A stretch of 64,000 bases of DNA, from positions 248,001-312,000 of the forward strand of contig NZ_JACTAB010000003.1 of NCBI RefSeq assembly GCF_014486695.1. Direction: 5' to 3'. Positions 32,234 through 42,360 of this stretch are shown here, in pieces (position 1 is the stretch's first letter; each line of letters begins with the position of its first letter). The notes below the pieces were generated by a model, which saw only the letters and a program-made list of their open reading frames with translations, made no database searches and was not told the origin of the DNA. Position numbers and translations under genes: made by a program. Source of the DNA: Flavobacterium buctense (lineage in GTDB: Bacteria > Bacteroidota > Bacteroidia > Flavobacteriales > Flavobacteriaceae).

Positions 32234-35200
32234 ATGAGTTTCATTAATAGCATTATCAAAGCTTTTGTAGGCGACAAATCGCAAAAAGACGTCAAAGCAA
32301 CGCAACCCTATATCACTAAAATAAAAGCTTTAGAACCGGTTTTAGCTGCTTTGTCTAACGACGAACTAAGAGCCAAAACAACCGAGTTCAAAGAAAAAAT
32401 AAAACAAGCTCGCGCCAAACAAGACGCCGAGATTGAAGCCAAAAAAATAGAGGCCGAAAATACCGTTGACATCGACCAAAGAGAAGATATCTACATCGCC
32501 ATCGACGCTCTGGAAAAAGAAGCTTACGAAATCACTGAAAAAGTTTTGAGCGAAATCCTTCCTGATGCTTTCGCAGTAATCAAAGAAACCGCACGTCGTT
32601 TTAAAGAAAATACTTCGGTTACCGTTTCGGCTACGCCAAAAGACAGAGAGCTTTCTGCCACAAAATCCTATATCACTTTAGACGGTGACAAAGCCATCTG
32701 GGCGAATTCCTGGAATGCTGCCGGAAAAGAAATCACTTGGGATATGGTACACTACGACGTTCAGTTAATTGGTGGTATCGTATTACATGAAGGTAAAATT
32801 GCCGAGATGCAAACCGGGGAAGGAAAAACATTAGTGGCGACGCTTCCACTCTACTTAAACGCTTTGACCGGAAACGGTGTTCACTTAGTAACCGTGAATG
32901 ACTATTTGGCCAAACGTGACAGTACTTGGAAAGCACCATTATTCGAATTCCACGGCTTGACTGTAGATTGTATTGATAATCACTCACCCAACTCAGATGC
33001 TCGTAGAAAAGCTTACGAAGCCGACATCACTTACGGAACCAATAACGAATTTGGTTTCGACTACTTGCGTGATAACATGGCGCATTCTCCCGAAGATTTG
33101 GTACAAAGAAAACACAACTACGCGATTGTTGACGAGGTGGATTCGGTATTGATTGATGATGCGAGAACGCCATTGATTATTTCCGGTCCGGTTCCCGATG
33201 GTGACCGTCACGAGTTCAACGAATTGAAACCAAAAATTGAAAACTTATACAATTTACAACGTCAATTGGCCAACGGATTTTTAACAGAAGCCAAACGTTT
33301 AATCAAAGAAGGAAACACGAAAGAAGGTGGTTTCCAATTGTTGAGAGCTTACCGTTCATTACCTAAAAACAAAGCGTTAATCAAGTTTTTGAGTGAAGAA
33401 GGTATAAAAGCGCTTTTACAAAAAACTGAAAACGAATACATGTCAGACAACAACCGCAGAATGCCGGAAGTAGACGAAGCCATGTATTTTGTAATCGAAG
33501 AAAAAAACAACCAAGTAGAATTGACCGATAACGGAATCAAATTCTTATCCAAAGATACTTCAGAAGATTTCTTCGTATTACCGGATATCGGAACTGAAAT
33601 TGCCAATATCGAAAAACAAAACTTGGAAAAAGACCAAGAAGCGGAAGCCAAAGAGAAATTATTCCAAGACTTCGGGGTAAAATCAGAAAGAATTCACACG
33701 CTGACGCAATTGTTGAAAGCCTACACTTTGTTCGAAAAAGATACCGAATACGTTATCATGGATAACAAAATCCTTATCGTTGACGAACAAACCGGTCGTA
33801 TAATGGATGGTCGCCGTTATTCCGACGGATTACACCAAGCCATCGAAGCCAAAGAAAATGTAACTATTGAAGCCGCAACACAAACCTTTGCTACGATTAC
33901 ACTACAGAATTATTTCCGTATGTACAGTAAACTGGCCGGTATGACCGGAACAGCCGTTACCGAAGCCGGTGAGTTATGGCAGATTTATAAATTAGACGTA
34001 GTTGAAATTCCAACCAACAGAGGAATGGCACGTCAAGACAAAGAAGATTTGATTTACCGTTCGGTGCGTGAGAAATTCAACGCGGTGATTGAAGATGTTA
34101 CTGAGTTGTCAAAAGCCGGTCGTCCGGTATTGATTGGAACCACTTCGGTAGAGATTTCAGAATTATTGAGCCGTATGTTGAAAATGCGCGGTGTTGAACA
34201 CAACGTATTAAATGCTAAAATGCACAAAAAAGAAGCCGATATCGTTGCCGAAGCCGGAAAACCGGGCGTAGTAACTATCGCAACTAATATGGCCGGTCGT
34301 GGAACCGATATTAAACTGACACCTGAAGTAAAAGCTGCCGGAGGTTTAGCCATCATTGGTACGGAACGTCACGATTCGCGTCGTGTTGACCGTCAGTTGC
34401 GTGGTCGTGCCGGTCGTCAAGGTGATCCGGGAAGTTCACAGTTTTATGTGTCTTTGGAAGACAACTTGATGCGTTTATTCGGTTCCGACAGAGTAGCTAA
34501 AATCATGGACAGAATGGGATTGAAAGAAGGTGAAGTAATCCAACATTCTATGATGACCAAATCCATTGAACGCGCTCAGAAAAAAGTCGAAGAAAACAAC
34601 TTTGGTACTCGTAAGCGTTTGTTAGAATATGATGACGTCATGAATGCCCAACGTGAAGTAGTTTACAAACGTCGTCGTCATGCTTTGCACGGAGAGCGTT
34701 TGAAACTGGATATCGCCAATATGATGTATGACACTTGCGAATTAATCGTAAGCGAAAACAAAGGCAGAAATGATTTCAAAAACTTCGAATTTGAACTGAT
34801 TCGTTATTTCTCTATTACGTCGCCAATTTCGGCTAACGAATTTGAGAAACTATCTGAAATGGAGATTACGGGTAAAGTTTATAAAGTCGCTTTAGCCTAT
34901 TACAATGAAAAAACAGAAAGAAGTGCTCGCGAAGCATTCCCGATTGTAGCGGATGTTTACCAAAAAGAAGGCAATAAATTTGAGCGCATCGTTGTACCAT
35001 TTTCAGACGGAATAAAAACGTTGAATGTGGTAACCGACTTGAAAAAAGCCTTTGAATCTAATGGTGCGCAATTGGTAGCCGATTTCGAGAAAAATATCAC
35101 TTTGGCCATTGTGGATGAAGCTTGGAAAAAGCACTTACGTAAAATGGACGAGTTAAAACAATCCGTACAATTAGCGGTTCACGAACAAAAAGATCCGTTG

Positions 35201-35581
35201 CTGATTTACAAATTGGAAGCGTTCAAATTGTTTAGCTCGATGTTAGATGGTGTGAATAAAGAAGTGATTTCGTTCTTGTTCAAAGGCGATTTACCTCAGC
35301 AAAACCAGAACATTCAGGAAGCGCGTCAAGTACGAGAAAAACAGAATTATACCGAAAGCAAAGACGAAATTCAAAGCAGCGAAAGCAGCAATCGTGAAGC
35401 CAGTCAAGCTGCGCAACAACGTCCGCAAGTAACGGAAACCATCGTAAGAGAAACTCCGAAAATCAACCGCAACGACACCGTGACTATCAAACACGTGATG
35501 AGTGGTAAAACGGAAACTACCAAATACAAAAAAGCCGAAGGCATGTTGGCTTCAGGCGAATGGGTTTTGGTGAATGAATAG
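32234..35581 (+). CDS. secA: Preprotein translocase ATPase subunit
   Basis: A 1,115-residue SecA, the motor that drives preproteins through SecYEG. Walker A is [14 protein letters not shown] near 195-208, the DEAD-like box [17 protein letters not shown] is near 297, and [14 protein letters not shown] and [13 protein letters not shown] mark the second nucleotide-binding fold. Compared with E. coli SecA (901 residues) there is extra sequence of about 80 residues near 350-450 and a long low-complexity Gln/Ser/Glu segment near the end. The C-terminal CxC-x8-CH zinc motif is absent, as is usual in Bacteroidota. A terminator follows. Confidence 0.96.
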   Translation: MSFINSIIKAFVGDKSQKDVKATQPYITKIKALEPVLAALSNDELRAKTTEFKEKIKQARAKQDAEIEAKKIEAENTVDIDQREDIYIAIDALEKEAYEITEKVLSEILPDAFAVIKETARRFKENTSVTVSATPKDRELSATKSYITLDGDKAIWANSWNAAGKEITWDMVHYDVQLIGGIVLHEGKIAEMQTGEGKTLVATLPLYLNALTGNGVHLVTVNDYLAKRDSTWKAPLFEFHGLTVDCIDNHSPNSDARRKAYEADITYGTNNEFGFDYLRDNMAHSPEDLVQRKHNYAIVDEVDSVLIDDARTPLIISGPVPDGDRHEFNELKPKIENLYNLQRQLANGFLTEAKRLIKEGNTKEGGFQLLRAYRSLPKNKALIKFLSEEGIKALLQKTENEYMSDNNRRMPEVDEAMYFVIEEKNNQVELTDNGIKFLSKDTSEDFFVLPDIGTEIANIEKQNLEKDQEAEAKEKLFQDFGVKSERIHTLTQLLKAYTLFEKDTEYVIMDNKILIVDEQTGRIMDGRRYSDGLHQAIEAKENVTIEAATQTFATITLQNYFRMYSKLAGMTGTAVTEAGELWQIYKLDVVEIPTNRGMARQDKEDLIYRSVREKFNAVIEDVTELSKAGRPVLIGTTSVEISELLSRMLKMRGVEHNVLNAKMHKKEADIVAEAGKPGVVTIATNMAGRGTDIKLTPEVKAAGGLAIIGTERHDSRRVDRQLRGRAGRQGDPGSSQFYVSLEDNLMRLFGSDRVAKIMDRMGLKEGEVIQHSMMTKSIERAQKKVEENNFGTRKRLLEYDDVMNAQREVVYKRRRHALHGERLKLDIANMMYDTCELIVSENKGRNDFKNFEFELIRYFSITSPISANEFEKLSEMEITGKVYKVALAYYNEKTERSAREAFPIVADVYQKEGNKFERIVVPFSDGIKTLNVVTDLKKAFESNGAQLVADFEKNITLAIVDEAWKKHLRKMDELKQSVQLAVHEQKDPLLIYKLEAFKLFSSMLDGVNKEVISFLFKGDLPQQNQNIQEARQVREKQNYTESKDEIQSSESSNREASQAAQQRPQVTETIVRETPKINRNDTVTIKHVMSGKTETTKYKKAEGMLASGEWVLVNE

Positions 35582-35623
35582 TTAACAGTCGCAGTCTCAG
35601 TTAGCAGATTGTAATAATATAAC

Positions 35624-35657
35624 AATCCTCAACGGTTCATACTGTTGGGGATTTTTT
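35624..35657 (+). terminator. Terminator after secA
   Basis: AATCCTCAAC / GTTGGGGATT (one G-T pair) with a 10-nt loop and a run of seven T lies 43 bp after the secA stop. Confidence 0.82.
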
Positions 35658-35683
35658 TATATTTGACTAAAGATAAAGCCAAT

Positions 35684-36271
35684 ATGAAACTAAATCGTCT
35701 CGCATTACTGTTTTTCTTCATCACTTTTAACAGCTTTTCGCAAAGTACCGAAACGTTGAAAGTATCAGCACAAAAACTCTATGAAGCTAACTTTTTAATG
35801 GATTTTGAAGCCATTGTCAAATTGTCTTATCCGTCAATGGTATCCAGTATTGGCAAGGAAGTTATGCTCGAAAAAACCGAACTGCATTACGAAAATGAAA
35901 CATACCGTTTGCGGTACCAATTGCAGAGTGTTCCGCTTCAATATGGTCAAATAAAACAAATCAACGGCAAATCGTTTTGTGTTATCAGCATTCGTATCCC
36001 TAAGCGTTACTTTTTTGAAACCAAATTAACTTCGGAACAAGCCGCAGAGAAGAAAGTCTGGTTGCAGGAAGTCAATAGTACTAAAGACGTTACTTTTGAA
36101 CCCAACAGAAACAGTTTTAATGTCAAAAAAATGACGACTTATGTGGCCGTTTGGGATGAAACTACCAATGGAGAATGGAAATTTTTCAATTTTGATAATC
36201 CCGAACAATTGACCGCTTTTCAATCGATTTTTGATGAAAATGTAAAAACGGCTTTGGGATTAAATAAATAG
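35684..36271 (+). CDS. Exported protein of unknown function
   Basis: A 195-residue protein with a signal peptide, MKLNRLALLFFFITFNSFSQ; I chose this ATG (35684) over an upstream one at 35645 because it starts the signal directly. The mature part (VSAQKLYEANFLMDFEAIVKLSYPSMV and FFNFDNPEQLTAFQSIF) resembles small periplasmic NTF2-like proteins of Bacteroidota, but this is a weak impression. No catalytic motif is visible. It follows the secA terminator and precedes a tiny Lys-rich gene. Confidence 0.72.
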   Translation: MKLNRLALLFFFITFNSFSQSTETLKVSAQKLYEANFLMDFEAIVKLSYPSMVSSIGKEVMLEKTELHYENETYRLRYQLQSVPLQYGQIKQINGKSFCVISIRIPKRYFFETKLTSEQAAEKKVWLQEVNSTKDVTFEPNRNSFNVKKMTTYVAVWDETTNGEWKFFNFDNPEQLTAFQSIFDENVKTALGLNK

Positions 36272-36320
36272 TTTTACCTTTACTTATATCAATTGATACC
36301 AAACTAAAAACTACATAACC

Positions 36321-36431
36321 ATGGCAAAAGGAAAAGACGTTCAGAAAGCGGCTAAAAAAGAACCTCTGAAGACCGCAAAGGAAAAAAAAGAGGAGAAAAG
36401 AGTAAAAAAACAAACTCCAAAAAGAGATTAG
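36321..36431 (+). CDS. Very small Lys-rich protein (36 residues)
   Basis: A 36-residue, strongly basic protein: MAKGKDVQKAAKKEPLKT followed by AKEKKEEKRVKKQTPKRD. About 40 percent of residues are Lys or Arg. Similar short MAKGxxVQKAxKK proteins occur in Flavobacterium, from memory. It may bind nucleic acid; this is inference. Its ATG follows a CATAACC stretch typical of leader regions in this group, and the next feature is a hairpin. Confidence 0.6.
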   Translation: MAKGKDVQKAAKKEPLKTAKEKKEEKRVKKQTPKRD

Positions 36432-36440
36432 TTTTTAAAC

Positions 36441-36481
36441 CACAAAGAGCACAAAGTTTCAATAACCTTGTGCTCTTTGTG
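36441..36481. terminator. Hairpin of 9-bp repeat units, possible bidirectional terminator
   Basis: CACAAAGAG and CACAAAGTT units form the left arm, and TTGTGCTCTTTGTG (36468-36481) pairs with 36441-36454 over 14 bp. It lies between the tiny gene and the convergent FAD oxidase gene. There is no T-run. Confidence 0.5.
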
Positions 36482-36510
36482 TATTCTTATTGACCTTAGT
36501 GGTCAAAAAC

Positions 36511-37914
36511 TTAAACTTCATCCGGAAAAATCTTCCCGGGATTCAATATATTATTCGGATCAAAAACGCGCTTGATGCTTTCCATTAGTTCCAAATGTGT
36601 TCTGCTAAAAGCAATATCCATAAAGTTCTTCTGAACAAACCCGATACCGTGTTCACCGGATAAAGTGCCTTTTAAGGAAACCGTCAATTCAAATATCTCT
36701 CGAATTCCAAGTGGTACTTGTGTTTGCCAATTGTCATCCGTCATATCACCTTTGATGATGTTCACGTGTAAATTGCCATCACCGGCATGGCCATAACAAA
36801 CCGATTTAAAACCATACTTCTCGCCTATTTTTTTTATTCCTGATAAAAGCTCAGGCAACATGAATCTAGGCACAACTGTATCTTCTTCTTTGTAAACTGA
36901 ATTGGCTTTCACCGCTTCCGCCACGGAACGACGCATTTTCCACAAAGCATTTTTCTCATCTTCGGTATCCGCAAATAAAACTTCATCGATTTCAAATTGT
37001 TCTACTACTGATAAAATCTTCTCGGCTTCCAGCATCAAAATCTCCGGATAATTCCCATCCACTTCAATCAATAAATGCGCTTGAACTTGTTCATTGACAT
37101 TGACATTGATGTTGTCATTGTATTTCAGTGTCCAGTCAATGGCATCGCGTTCCATAAACTCTAAAGCGCTTGGTACAATTCCGGCGCGGAAAATCGCTGA
37201 AACGGCTTCACAAGCTTCGTTGGCTTTGTAAAACGGCACCAACATTAAAACGTTGTGATTGTTTTTAGGTAAAAGTTTTAAAACGGCTTTGGTAATTACG
37301 CCAAGTGTTCCTTCACTTCCAACCATTAATTGGGTCAAATTATAACCGGTAGAATTTTTTAGGGTATTGGCTCCGGTCCAAATGATGGCACCATTGGGCA
37401 AAACCACTTCTAAATTGAGCACATAATCTTTCGTCACGCCATATTTCACAGCTCGTGCACCACCTGAATTTTCGGCGATATTGCCACCAATCCAACAACT
37501 ACCCATACTACTTGGGTCAACCGGATAGAACAACCCTTTTTCAGAAACCGCTTCGCGTAAAATTTGGGTAATTACAGCCGGTTCAACCGTTACTTGTAGG
37601 TTTTGCTCATCGATGTCAATGATTTTATCCAAACGTTCCATGGACAATCCGATGCCATGGTAAATGCTTAAAGCGCCACCGCTTAAACCGGTTCGTGCCC
37701 CAATTGGCGTAGTTGGAATTTTATAATCGTTGGCCACTTTTAAAATAGCGGAAATCTCTTGTGCATTCGCTGGTTTCACAACAACACTTGGCGGAAAAAC
37801 ATAGTCTTCCGTTTCGTCGTGACCGTAATGGTTTCGGGTTTCTTGGTCGGTGTAAATATAGTTTTCGCCAACAATCATGGTGAGTTTTTGAATTATTTCG
37901 GGATGGAGTGACAT
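36511..37914 (-). CDS. FAD-binding oxidase/dehydrogenase (GlcD/D-lactate dehydrogenase-like)
   Basis: A 467-residue FAD-linked oxidase with start placed at 37914 (MSLHPEIIQKL). The FAD_binding_4 domain (about 30-215) has PPSVVVKPANAQEISAIL, PIGARTGLSGGAL and VDPSSMGSCWIGGNIAENSGG. The FAD-oxidase C domain (about 220-465) ends with HAGDGNLHVNI and GTLSGEHGIGFVQKN. These match D-2-hydroxyacid dehydrogenases such as GlcD and DLD. The substrate, probably D-lactate or glycolate, is not certain. An AGCCC-type element lies just upstream. Confidence 0.88.
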   Translation of the reverse strand: MSLHPEIIQKLTMIVGENYIYTDQETRNHYGHDETEDYVFPPSVVVKPANAQEISAILKVANDYKIPTTPIGARTGLSGGALSIYHGIGLSMERLDKIIDIDEQNLQVTVEPAVITQILREAVSEKGLFYPVDPSSMGSCWIGGNIAENSGGARAVKYGVTKDYVLNLEVVLPNGAIIWTGANTLKNSTGYNLTQLMVGSEGTLGVITKAVLKLLPKNNHNVLMLVPFYKANEACEAVSAIFRAGIVPSALEFMERDAIDWTLKYNDNINVNVNEQVQAHLLIEVDGNYPEILMLEAEKILSVVEQFEIDEVLFADTEDEKNALWKMRRSVAEAVKANSVYKEEDTVVPRFMLPELLSGIKKIGEKYGFKSVCYGHAGDGNLHVNIIKGDMTDDNWQTQVPLGIREIFELTVSLKGTLSGEHGIGFVQKNFMDIAFSRTHLELMESIKRVFDPNNILNPGKIFPDEV

Positions 37915-37969
37915 GGTGTAAAAATTGAGAAGTAAATGTAGCGATTCCAAAAGAAAAAGACAAATCCAA

Positions 37970-38049
37970 TTTAGCCCTGATGGGAATGGCGCCTTGCAGA
38001 ATGGACAGCAGGAATAAGGTTTCCAAAAATGCCCGAACCCTTCGCTCCT
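37970..38049 (+). repeat. AGCCC-type structured element (plus strand)
   Basis: Bases 37970-38016 are identical, in inverted orientation, to 31061-31107. The element begins AGCCCTGATGGGAATGGC and ends GCCCGAACCCTTCGCTCCTA, overlapping the last two bases of the MFS gene stop region. Confidence 0.85.
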
Positions 38050-39262
38050 ATTTCTTCTTCAAATTCGGAAGGAAATAACAAATAATCCCAATCAATGGCA
38101 GGAAAGAACACACGTGGTACACATATTGAATTGAAGTATAATCGGCCAAAGTGCCCAGCAAAGCCGAACCTAAAGCGCCCATTCCGAAAGCAAATCCGTA
38201 GAACAAACCGGAAATCATGCCGAGTTTTCTAGGCAATAATTCTTGGGCATAAACCAAAATCGCCGGGAAAGCCGAAGAAATGATAATTCCGATGATGATC
38301 ATCAACACATCGGTCCAAAACAAGTTGACATAAGGCAACAGTAATGCAAATGGCGTTGCCCCAAAAACCGACAACCATATCACGTATTTTCTTCCAATTT
38401 TATCGCCTAAAGGTCCGCCAAGAATGGTTCCGGCCGCATAAGCAAACAAGTAAATAAACATATGAAATTGCGCTTCTTTGATGGAAAGATGGAACTTATC
38501 CATTACATAAAACGTGTAATAAGTTGACAAACTCGCTGAGTAGAAAAACTTGGAGAAAATGACAATTAAAAGTATCGCAATCGCCCATTTTACTTTGCTT
38601 TTTGACAAGCGTTGGAAATCGGCAAAGACTACTTTTTTGGGTTGGCGATTGATCAAATGGTCTCGGTACCAAAAGGCAATTTTACTGATAATACCCAATC
38701 CGATAGTCGCCGCAATGATAAACCAAAGAATATACACTTGAGAATGCGGGACAACAATTAAGGCCACTAATAAAGGTCCGAGTGCTGTTCCGAAATTCCC
38801 GCCAACTTGGAAAATAGATTGCGCCAAACCTCTTCTGCCACCGGCTGCCAAATTGGAAATTCGTGCCGATTCAGGATGAAAAATAGACGAACCGGTTCCG
38901 ATGAGCATAACCGATAGCAATATCCAATAGAAATTATTGGCAAACGAAATGGAGATGATTCCCGCCAAGGAAAACAACATGCCGTAAATCTGCGAAAAAG
39001 GTTTCGGATGTTTGTCGGTATAATAACCCACAAAAGGCTGGAATATAGAAGCGGTTAACTGAAAAGCAAACGTAATCAGACCGATTTGTGAAAAGGATAA
39101 ATTATAATTTTGTTTTAAAATGGGATAAACCGAGGGAATAATCGCTTGGATTAAATCGTTGAGCAAATGCGCAAAACTGATTGAAAAAAGAATTGAGTAG
39201 ACCGTTTTTTGGGCTAAGTCTTTATTTTTTTTGCTGCTAGAAAGTGTAGTTTCTATTTCCAT
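38048..39262 (-). CDS. MFS transporter, fosmidomycin-resistance (Fsr) like
   Basis: A 404-residue major facilitator with 12 predicted membrane helices. FAHLLNDLIQAIIPSVYPILK in helix 1, YTDKHPKPFSQ in the loop between helices 2 and 3, and the GTGSSIFHPESARISNLAAGGRRGLAQSIFQVGGN segment fit the Fsr-like subgroup (NarK/Fsr-related). These export drugs such as fosmidomycin or small metabolites; the substrate here is unknown. A -7 box TACTTTTG (minus strand, 39281-39288) lies upstream. Confidence 0.87.
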   Translation of the reverse strand: MEIETTLSSSKKNKDLAQKTVYSILFSISFAHLLNDLIQAIIPSVYPILKQNYNLSFSQIGLITFAFQLTASIFQPFVGYYTDKHPKPFSQIYGMLFSLAGIISISFANNFYWILLSVMLIGTGSSIFHPESARISNLAAGGRRGLAQSIFQVGGNFGTALGPLLVALIVVPHSQVYILWFIIAATIGLGIISKIAFWYRDHLINRQPKKVVFADFQRLSKSKVKWAIAILLIVIFSKFFYSASLSTYYTFYVMDKFHLSIKEAQFHMFIYLFAYAAGTILGGPLGDKIGRKYVIWLSVFGATPFALLLPYVNLFWTDVLMIIIGIIISSAFPAILVYAQELLPRKLGMISGLFYGFAFGMGALGSALLGTLADYTSIQYVYHVCSFLPLIGIICYFLPNLKKK

Positions 39263-39368
39263 TCTCCTTTTTTAACGCCACAAAAGTACTATATATAACA
39301 GTCATTAAAATAACATTTAGTAATTTTAGCAAATCATTAAGAGATTATTGGACTAACCTTACTGCGAT

Positions 39369-40451
39369 TTGGAAAAGAATTCGAAAAAATCGGCACTACA
39401 CGAAAAAGACGGTATTCCGCAACCGGAAAGCTTTAGCCAATCTGCTTTGGAAAAAGTAGTTCGCAGTCGCAAAATCCAACCCGGTTCGGAAGAACTGGTA
39501 AACGGAATTTTGGCAGGCGATATTGCTGCGCTGAGTCGAGCGATTACTTTGGTAGAAAGCACCAATGTTACCCATTTGGCGAAAGCCAATGAAATCATTA
39601 ATGCCTGTTTACCTCATGCCAATAAATCAGTCCGAATCGGAATTACAGGCGTTCCCGGTGTTGGAAAAAGTACGTTTATCGAGGCTTTTGGAAAACACCT
39701 AACATCTTTAGGCAAAAAAGTCGCGGTCTTAGCCGTTGACCCGAGTAGTACGATTTCTCACGGGAGTATTTTGGGCGACAAAACCCGCATGGAAGAATTG
39801 GTCAAAGACAAAAATGCTTATATACGACCAAGTGCTTCAGGAGAAACCCTTGGAGGTGTAGCTCGAAAAACACGTGAAACGATTATCCTTTGCGAAGCCG
39901 CCGGTTTTGACACGATTGTGATTGAAACGGTTGGCGTTGGTCAAAGCGAAACTGCGGTTCACAGTATGGTTGATTTCTTTTTACTGCTGAAAATTTCCGG
40001 TGCGGGCGATGAATTACAAGGTATCAAACGCGGGATTATGGAAATGGCCGATGCCATTGTCATTAACAAAGCCGATGGTGATAACATCAACAAAGCCAAA
40101 TTGGCGAAAACCGAATTCAATCGAGCATTGCATTTATTTCCGGCTAAAAGTTCGGGTTGGATTCCGACGGTTTCCACTTGCAGTGCTTATGAAAAAACCG
40201 GAATTGATGCCGTTTGGCAAACGATTTCCGACTATTTGGAATTGGTAAAAACCAATCATTACTTTGAAGAAAAACGCAAAGACCAAAACCAATATTGGAT
40301 GATGGAAACCATTAACGAGCAGTTAAAAAACAACTTCTACCATCACCCGGAAATCATTGCTTTATTGGAACAAAACAAAAAAGCCGTGCAAAATGATGAA
40401 TTATCACCTTTTGCAGCGGCTATGATTTTATTGGAGAAGTATTTTAAATAG
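39369..40451 (+). CDS. meaB: Methylmalonyl-CoA mutase-associated GTPase
   Basis: A 360-residue MeaB/ArgK-type G3E GTPase that protects and loads adenosylcobalamin-dependent methylmalonyl-CoA mutase. The P-loop is GVPGVGKST near residues 96-104, followed by LAVDPSSTISHGSILGDKTRM, ETVGVGQSE and NKADGDN. The only start that fits is the TTG at 39369, because an in-frame stop lies at 39354-39356. The N-terminal helix and C-terminal dimerisation arm are present. It works with the adenosyltransferase encoded at 31185. No mutase gene is in the window. Confidence 0.93.
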   Translation: MEKNSKKSALHEKDGIPQPESFSQSALEKVVRSRKIQPGSEELVNGILAGDIAALSRAITLVESTNVTHLAKANEIINACLPHANKSVRIGITGVPGVGKSTFIEAFGKHLTSLGKKVAVLAVDPSSTISHGSILGDKTRMEELVKDKNAYIRPSASGETLGGVARKTRETIILCEAAGFDTIVIETVGVGQSETAVHSMVDFFLLLKISGAGDELQGIKRGIMEMADAIVINKADGDNINKAKLAKTEFNRALHLFPAKSSGWIPTVSTCSAYEKTGIDAVWQTISDYLELVKTNHYFEEKRKDQNQYWMMETINEQLKNNFYHHPEIIALLEQNKKAVQNDELSPFAAAMILLEKYFK

Positions 40452-40462
40452 TATCTTTTTTA

Positions 40463-40480
40463 GTCGCAGTCGCAGTCGCA
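40463..40480. repeat. 6-bp tandem tract GTCGCA x3
   Basis: Three GTCGCA units lie between meaB and the small acidic protein gene. Related degenerate CAGTCG tracts lie at 35587-35602 and 31757-31812. Confidence 0.8.
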
Positions 40481-40516
40481 GTTTTCTACTGAACAATGCC
40501 AACTGAACACTAAAAA

Positions 40517-40744
40517 CTACTCCTCGTAACCTTCCATTTCTTTGTCGTAAAACTCTCCGGCGAGTGTAATTAAATGCTCCATTTCAGCTTCTAATTCGGT
40601 TTCGTCTTCGCCTTCTAAATCTTCCATAAATTCTACTTCATCGTCTTTTAAATTGATGATAAAGCGAGGAAAATCAAGGTGAATGACAAAAATATCATCC
40701 GGGTAATCTGAGTTATCTGCTAGTACGAATTTTGGTAATTCCAT
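40517..40744 (-). CDS. Small acidic hypothetical protein
   Basis: A 75-residue cytoplasmic protein: MELPKFVLADNSDYPDDIFVIHLDFPRF at the N-terminus, then a Glu/Asp-rich half (EVEFMEDLEGEDETELEAEMEH). It looks like a conserved Flavobacteria family with no function known to me. It lies immediately downstream of the MATE gene region on the opposite side of a 7-bp tandem tract and is convergent with meaB. Confidence 0.75.
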   Translation of the reverse strand: MELPKFVLADNSDYPDDIFVIHLDFPRFIINLKDDEVEFMEDLEGEDETELEAEMEHLITLAGEFYDKEMEGYEE

Positions 40745-40749
40745 TTTTT

Positions 40750-40777
40750 GAGTTATAAATTATGAGTTATGAATTTT
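40750..40777. repeat. 7-bp tract that supplies the MATE stop codon
   Basis: GAGTTAT, AAATTAT, GAGTTAT and GAATTTT run head to tail. The MATE stop codon (40767-40769) and its last residues are encoded by this tract. Confidence 0.8.
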
Positions 40778-42143
40778 GTCTCAACAACTTCTTGGTTAAA
40801 TAGTGAAAACGAAGATACAAAAATATTGCGGCCGCTGTTAATCCGGCCAATAATCCAATCCAAACACCTACCGCGCCTAAATCGGTTTTGAGTCCCAAAT
40901 AATAAGAGATTGGAAAACCAACAACCCAATAAGCCACAAAAGTAATATACATTGGAATCTTAACATCTTGCAAACCACGCAAAGCGCCAAGCACTACGAC
41001 TTGTATCCCGTCAGAAATTTGGAAAACGGCTGCCACTAAAAGCAATTTTCCGGCAATCGAAATCACTTCGGCGTTGTCTAACAATTGTATTTTATTGTCC
41101 ATATTGAGGAACAAATAAGGCAGAATTTGGTGCAAAGCCACAAACATCACTGCGAAGAGAATCTCGATAATAATCGCCAATAAAAAGATAGACCGCGCTA
41201 CGACAATTAACTGCTTGTAATCGTTCAATCCTTTTTGGTTGCTGATTCTAATCATTGAAACCACACTCAATCCCATAGCAAACATAAACGTCATCGAAGC
41301 CAAACTCAGCGCAATCTGATTCGCGGCCTGACTGGTTTTACCAATATTCCCGCAAAGCCAAATCGCTGCCGTAAACAAAACAACTTCAAACAACATTTGC
41401 ATAGCAGAAGGCAGTCCTAAATTAATTATCTTTTTTAGGGTTGATTTCTTGATTTCATCAAAACTAAAATCTTGAAAATAAGGTTTCAATTTTTCTTTTC
41501 GGGATAAAATAACGTGCATAAAAGTCACCATTGCAATTCTGGAAATCACCGTTCCCAATGCCGCGCCGATAATTCCCATTTTTGGAAAAAACCAAATCCC
41601 GTAAATCAAAAGGTAATTGATAATCACATGCAAAACATTCGCCATAATAATGGCATACATCGAGATTTTGGTCATCGATAAACCATCGGCAAACTGTTTG
41701 TAACCTTGGTAAATAATCAGCGGAACCAATGAAAAAGCAACCCAATCCACGAAAGGTTTGGCTAAAGCAATGACTTCTTTAGGTTGGTGCAACATTTCCA
41801 TTATTGGCTTGGCCAAAACCACCAAAAAGAACAACATAAAGCCTAAAATGACACACAAAAACAAACCGTTGTGAAAAGCCAAACGGATTTTTCCAACGTT
41901 TTTTTCAGCATCTGCTTCGGCAACTATTGGCGTAATTGCAGTAGAAAACCCTATGCCGAGTGACATCGCCACAAAAATCAAACTGTTACCCAAAGAAACA
42001 GCGGCCAATTCGGTACTACCCAATTTACCTACCATGATATTATCGACTATACCAATCAAGGTATGACCGAGCATTCCCAAAATTACGGGATAAGCCAATT
42101 GTAAATTGTATCGGAATTCTTTGGTGTATTGTGCTAAATTCAC
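40767..42143 (-). CDS. MATE family efflux transporter
   Basis: A 458-residue multidrug and toxin extrusion protein with 12 predicted membrane helices in two MatE repeats. The N-terminal NLQLAYPVILGMLGHTLIGIVDNIMVGKLG and the second-half NLGLPSAMQMLFEVVLFTAAIWL are typical. I place the start at a GTG, 42143 (VNLAQYTKEFRYNL), because an upstream TTG at 42164 lies inside the predicted -7 box. It exports cationic compounds in exchange for Na+ or H+; the substrate is unknown. The C-terminal codons come from a 7-bp tandem tract. Confidence 0.88.
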   Translation of the reverse strand: MNLAQYTKEFRYNLQLAYPVILGMLGHTLIGIVDNIMVGKLGSTELAAVSLGNSLIFVAMSLGIGFSTAITPIVAEADAEKNVGKIRLAFHNGLFLCVILGFMLFFLVVLAKPIMEMLHQPKEVIALAKPFVDWVAFSLVPLIIYQGYKQFADGLSMTKISMYAIIMANVLHVIINYLLIYGIWFFPKMGIIGAALGTVISRIAMVTFMHVILSRKEKLKPYFQDFSFDEIKKSTLKKIINLGLPSAMQMLFEVVLFTAAIWLCGNIGKTSQAANQIALSLASMTFMFAMGLSVVSMIRISNQKGLNDYKQLIVVARSIFLLAIIIEILFAVMFVALHQILPYLFLNMDNKIQLLDNAEVISIAGKLLLVAAVFQISDGIQVVVLGALRGLQDVKIPMYITFVAYWVVGFPISYYLGLKTDLGAVGVWIGLLAGLTAAAIFLYLRFHYLTKKLLRQNS

Positions 42144-42161
42144 TTTGCAAAAATTTGACTG

Positions 42162-42193
42162 CAAAAGTACTTAGGTTAACTGAAATAAAGCAA
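42162..42193 (-). promoter_or_regulatory. Sigma-A type promoter for the MATE gene, TTG-N21-TACTTTTG
   Basis: On the minus strand TTG (42193-42191) and TACTTTTG (42169-42162) are 21 bp apart. Transcription would begin near 42155, which supports the GTG start at 42143. Confidence 0.58.
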
Positions 42194-42360
42194 CAAACTT
42201 TTATTTAATAATGATAACTGTGCATAAACGGGAAAGAATTATGTAACAAACAACCATAAATGTATAACAAAGTCGGTTGCCGATACCAATACTTTTGCAC
42301 CGTCAAATGGATACCACTTATGGTTTTCAAACTAAGACAAAAAACAAAAATTAAACATTT

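Noticed and set aside
31061..38016. 47-bp inverted repeats as ends of a 7-kb transposon
   Set aside because: The enclosed genes (adenosyltransferase, DUF2795, secA and others) are ordinary housekeeping genes, and further diverged copies exist elsewhere in the window.
42144..42164. TTG start for the MATE protein at 42164
   Set aside because: It falls inside the predicted -7 box; the GTG at 42143 gives the conserved NLAQYTKEF start.
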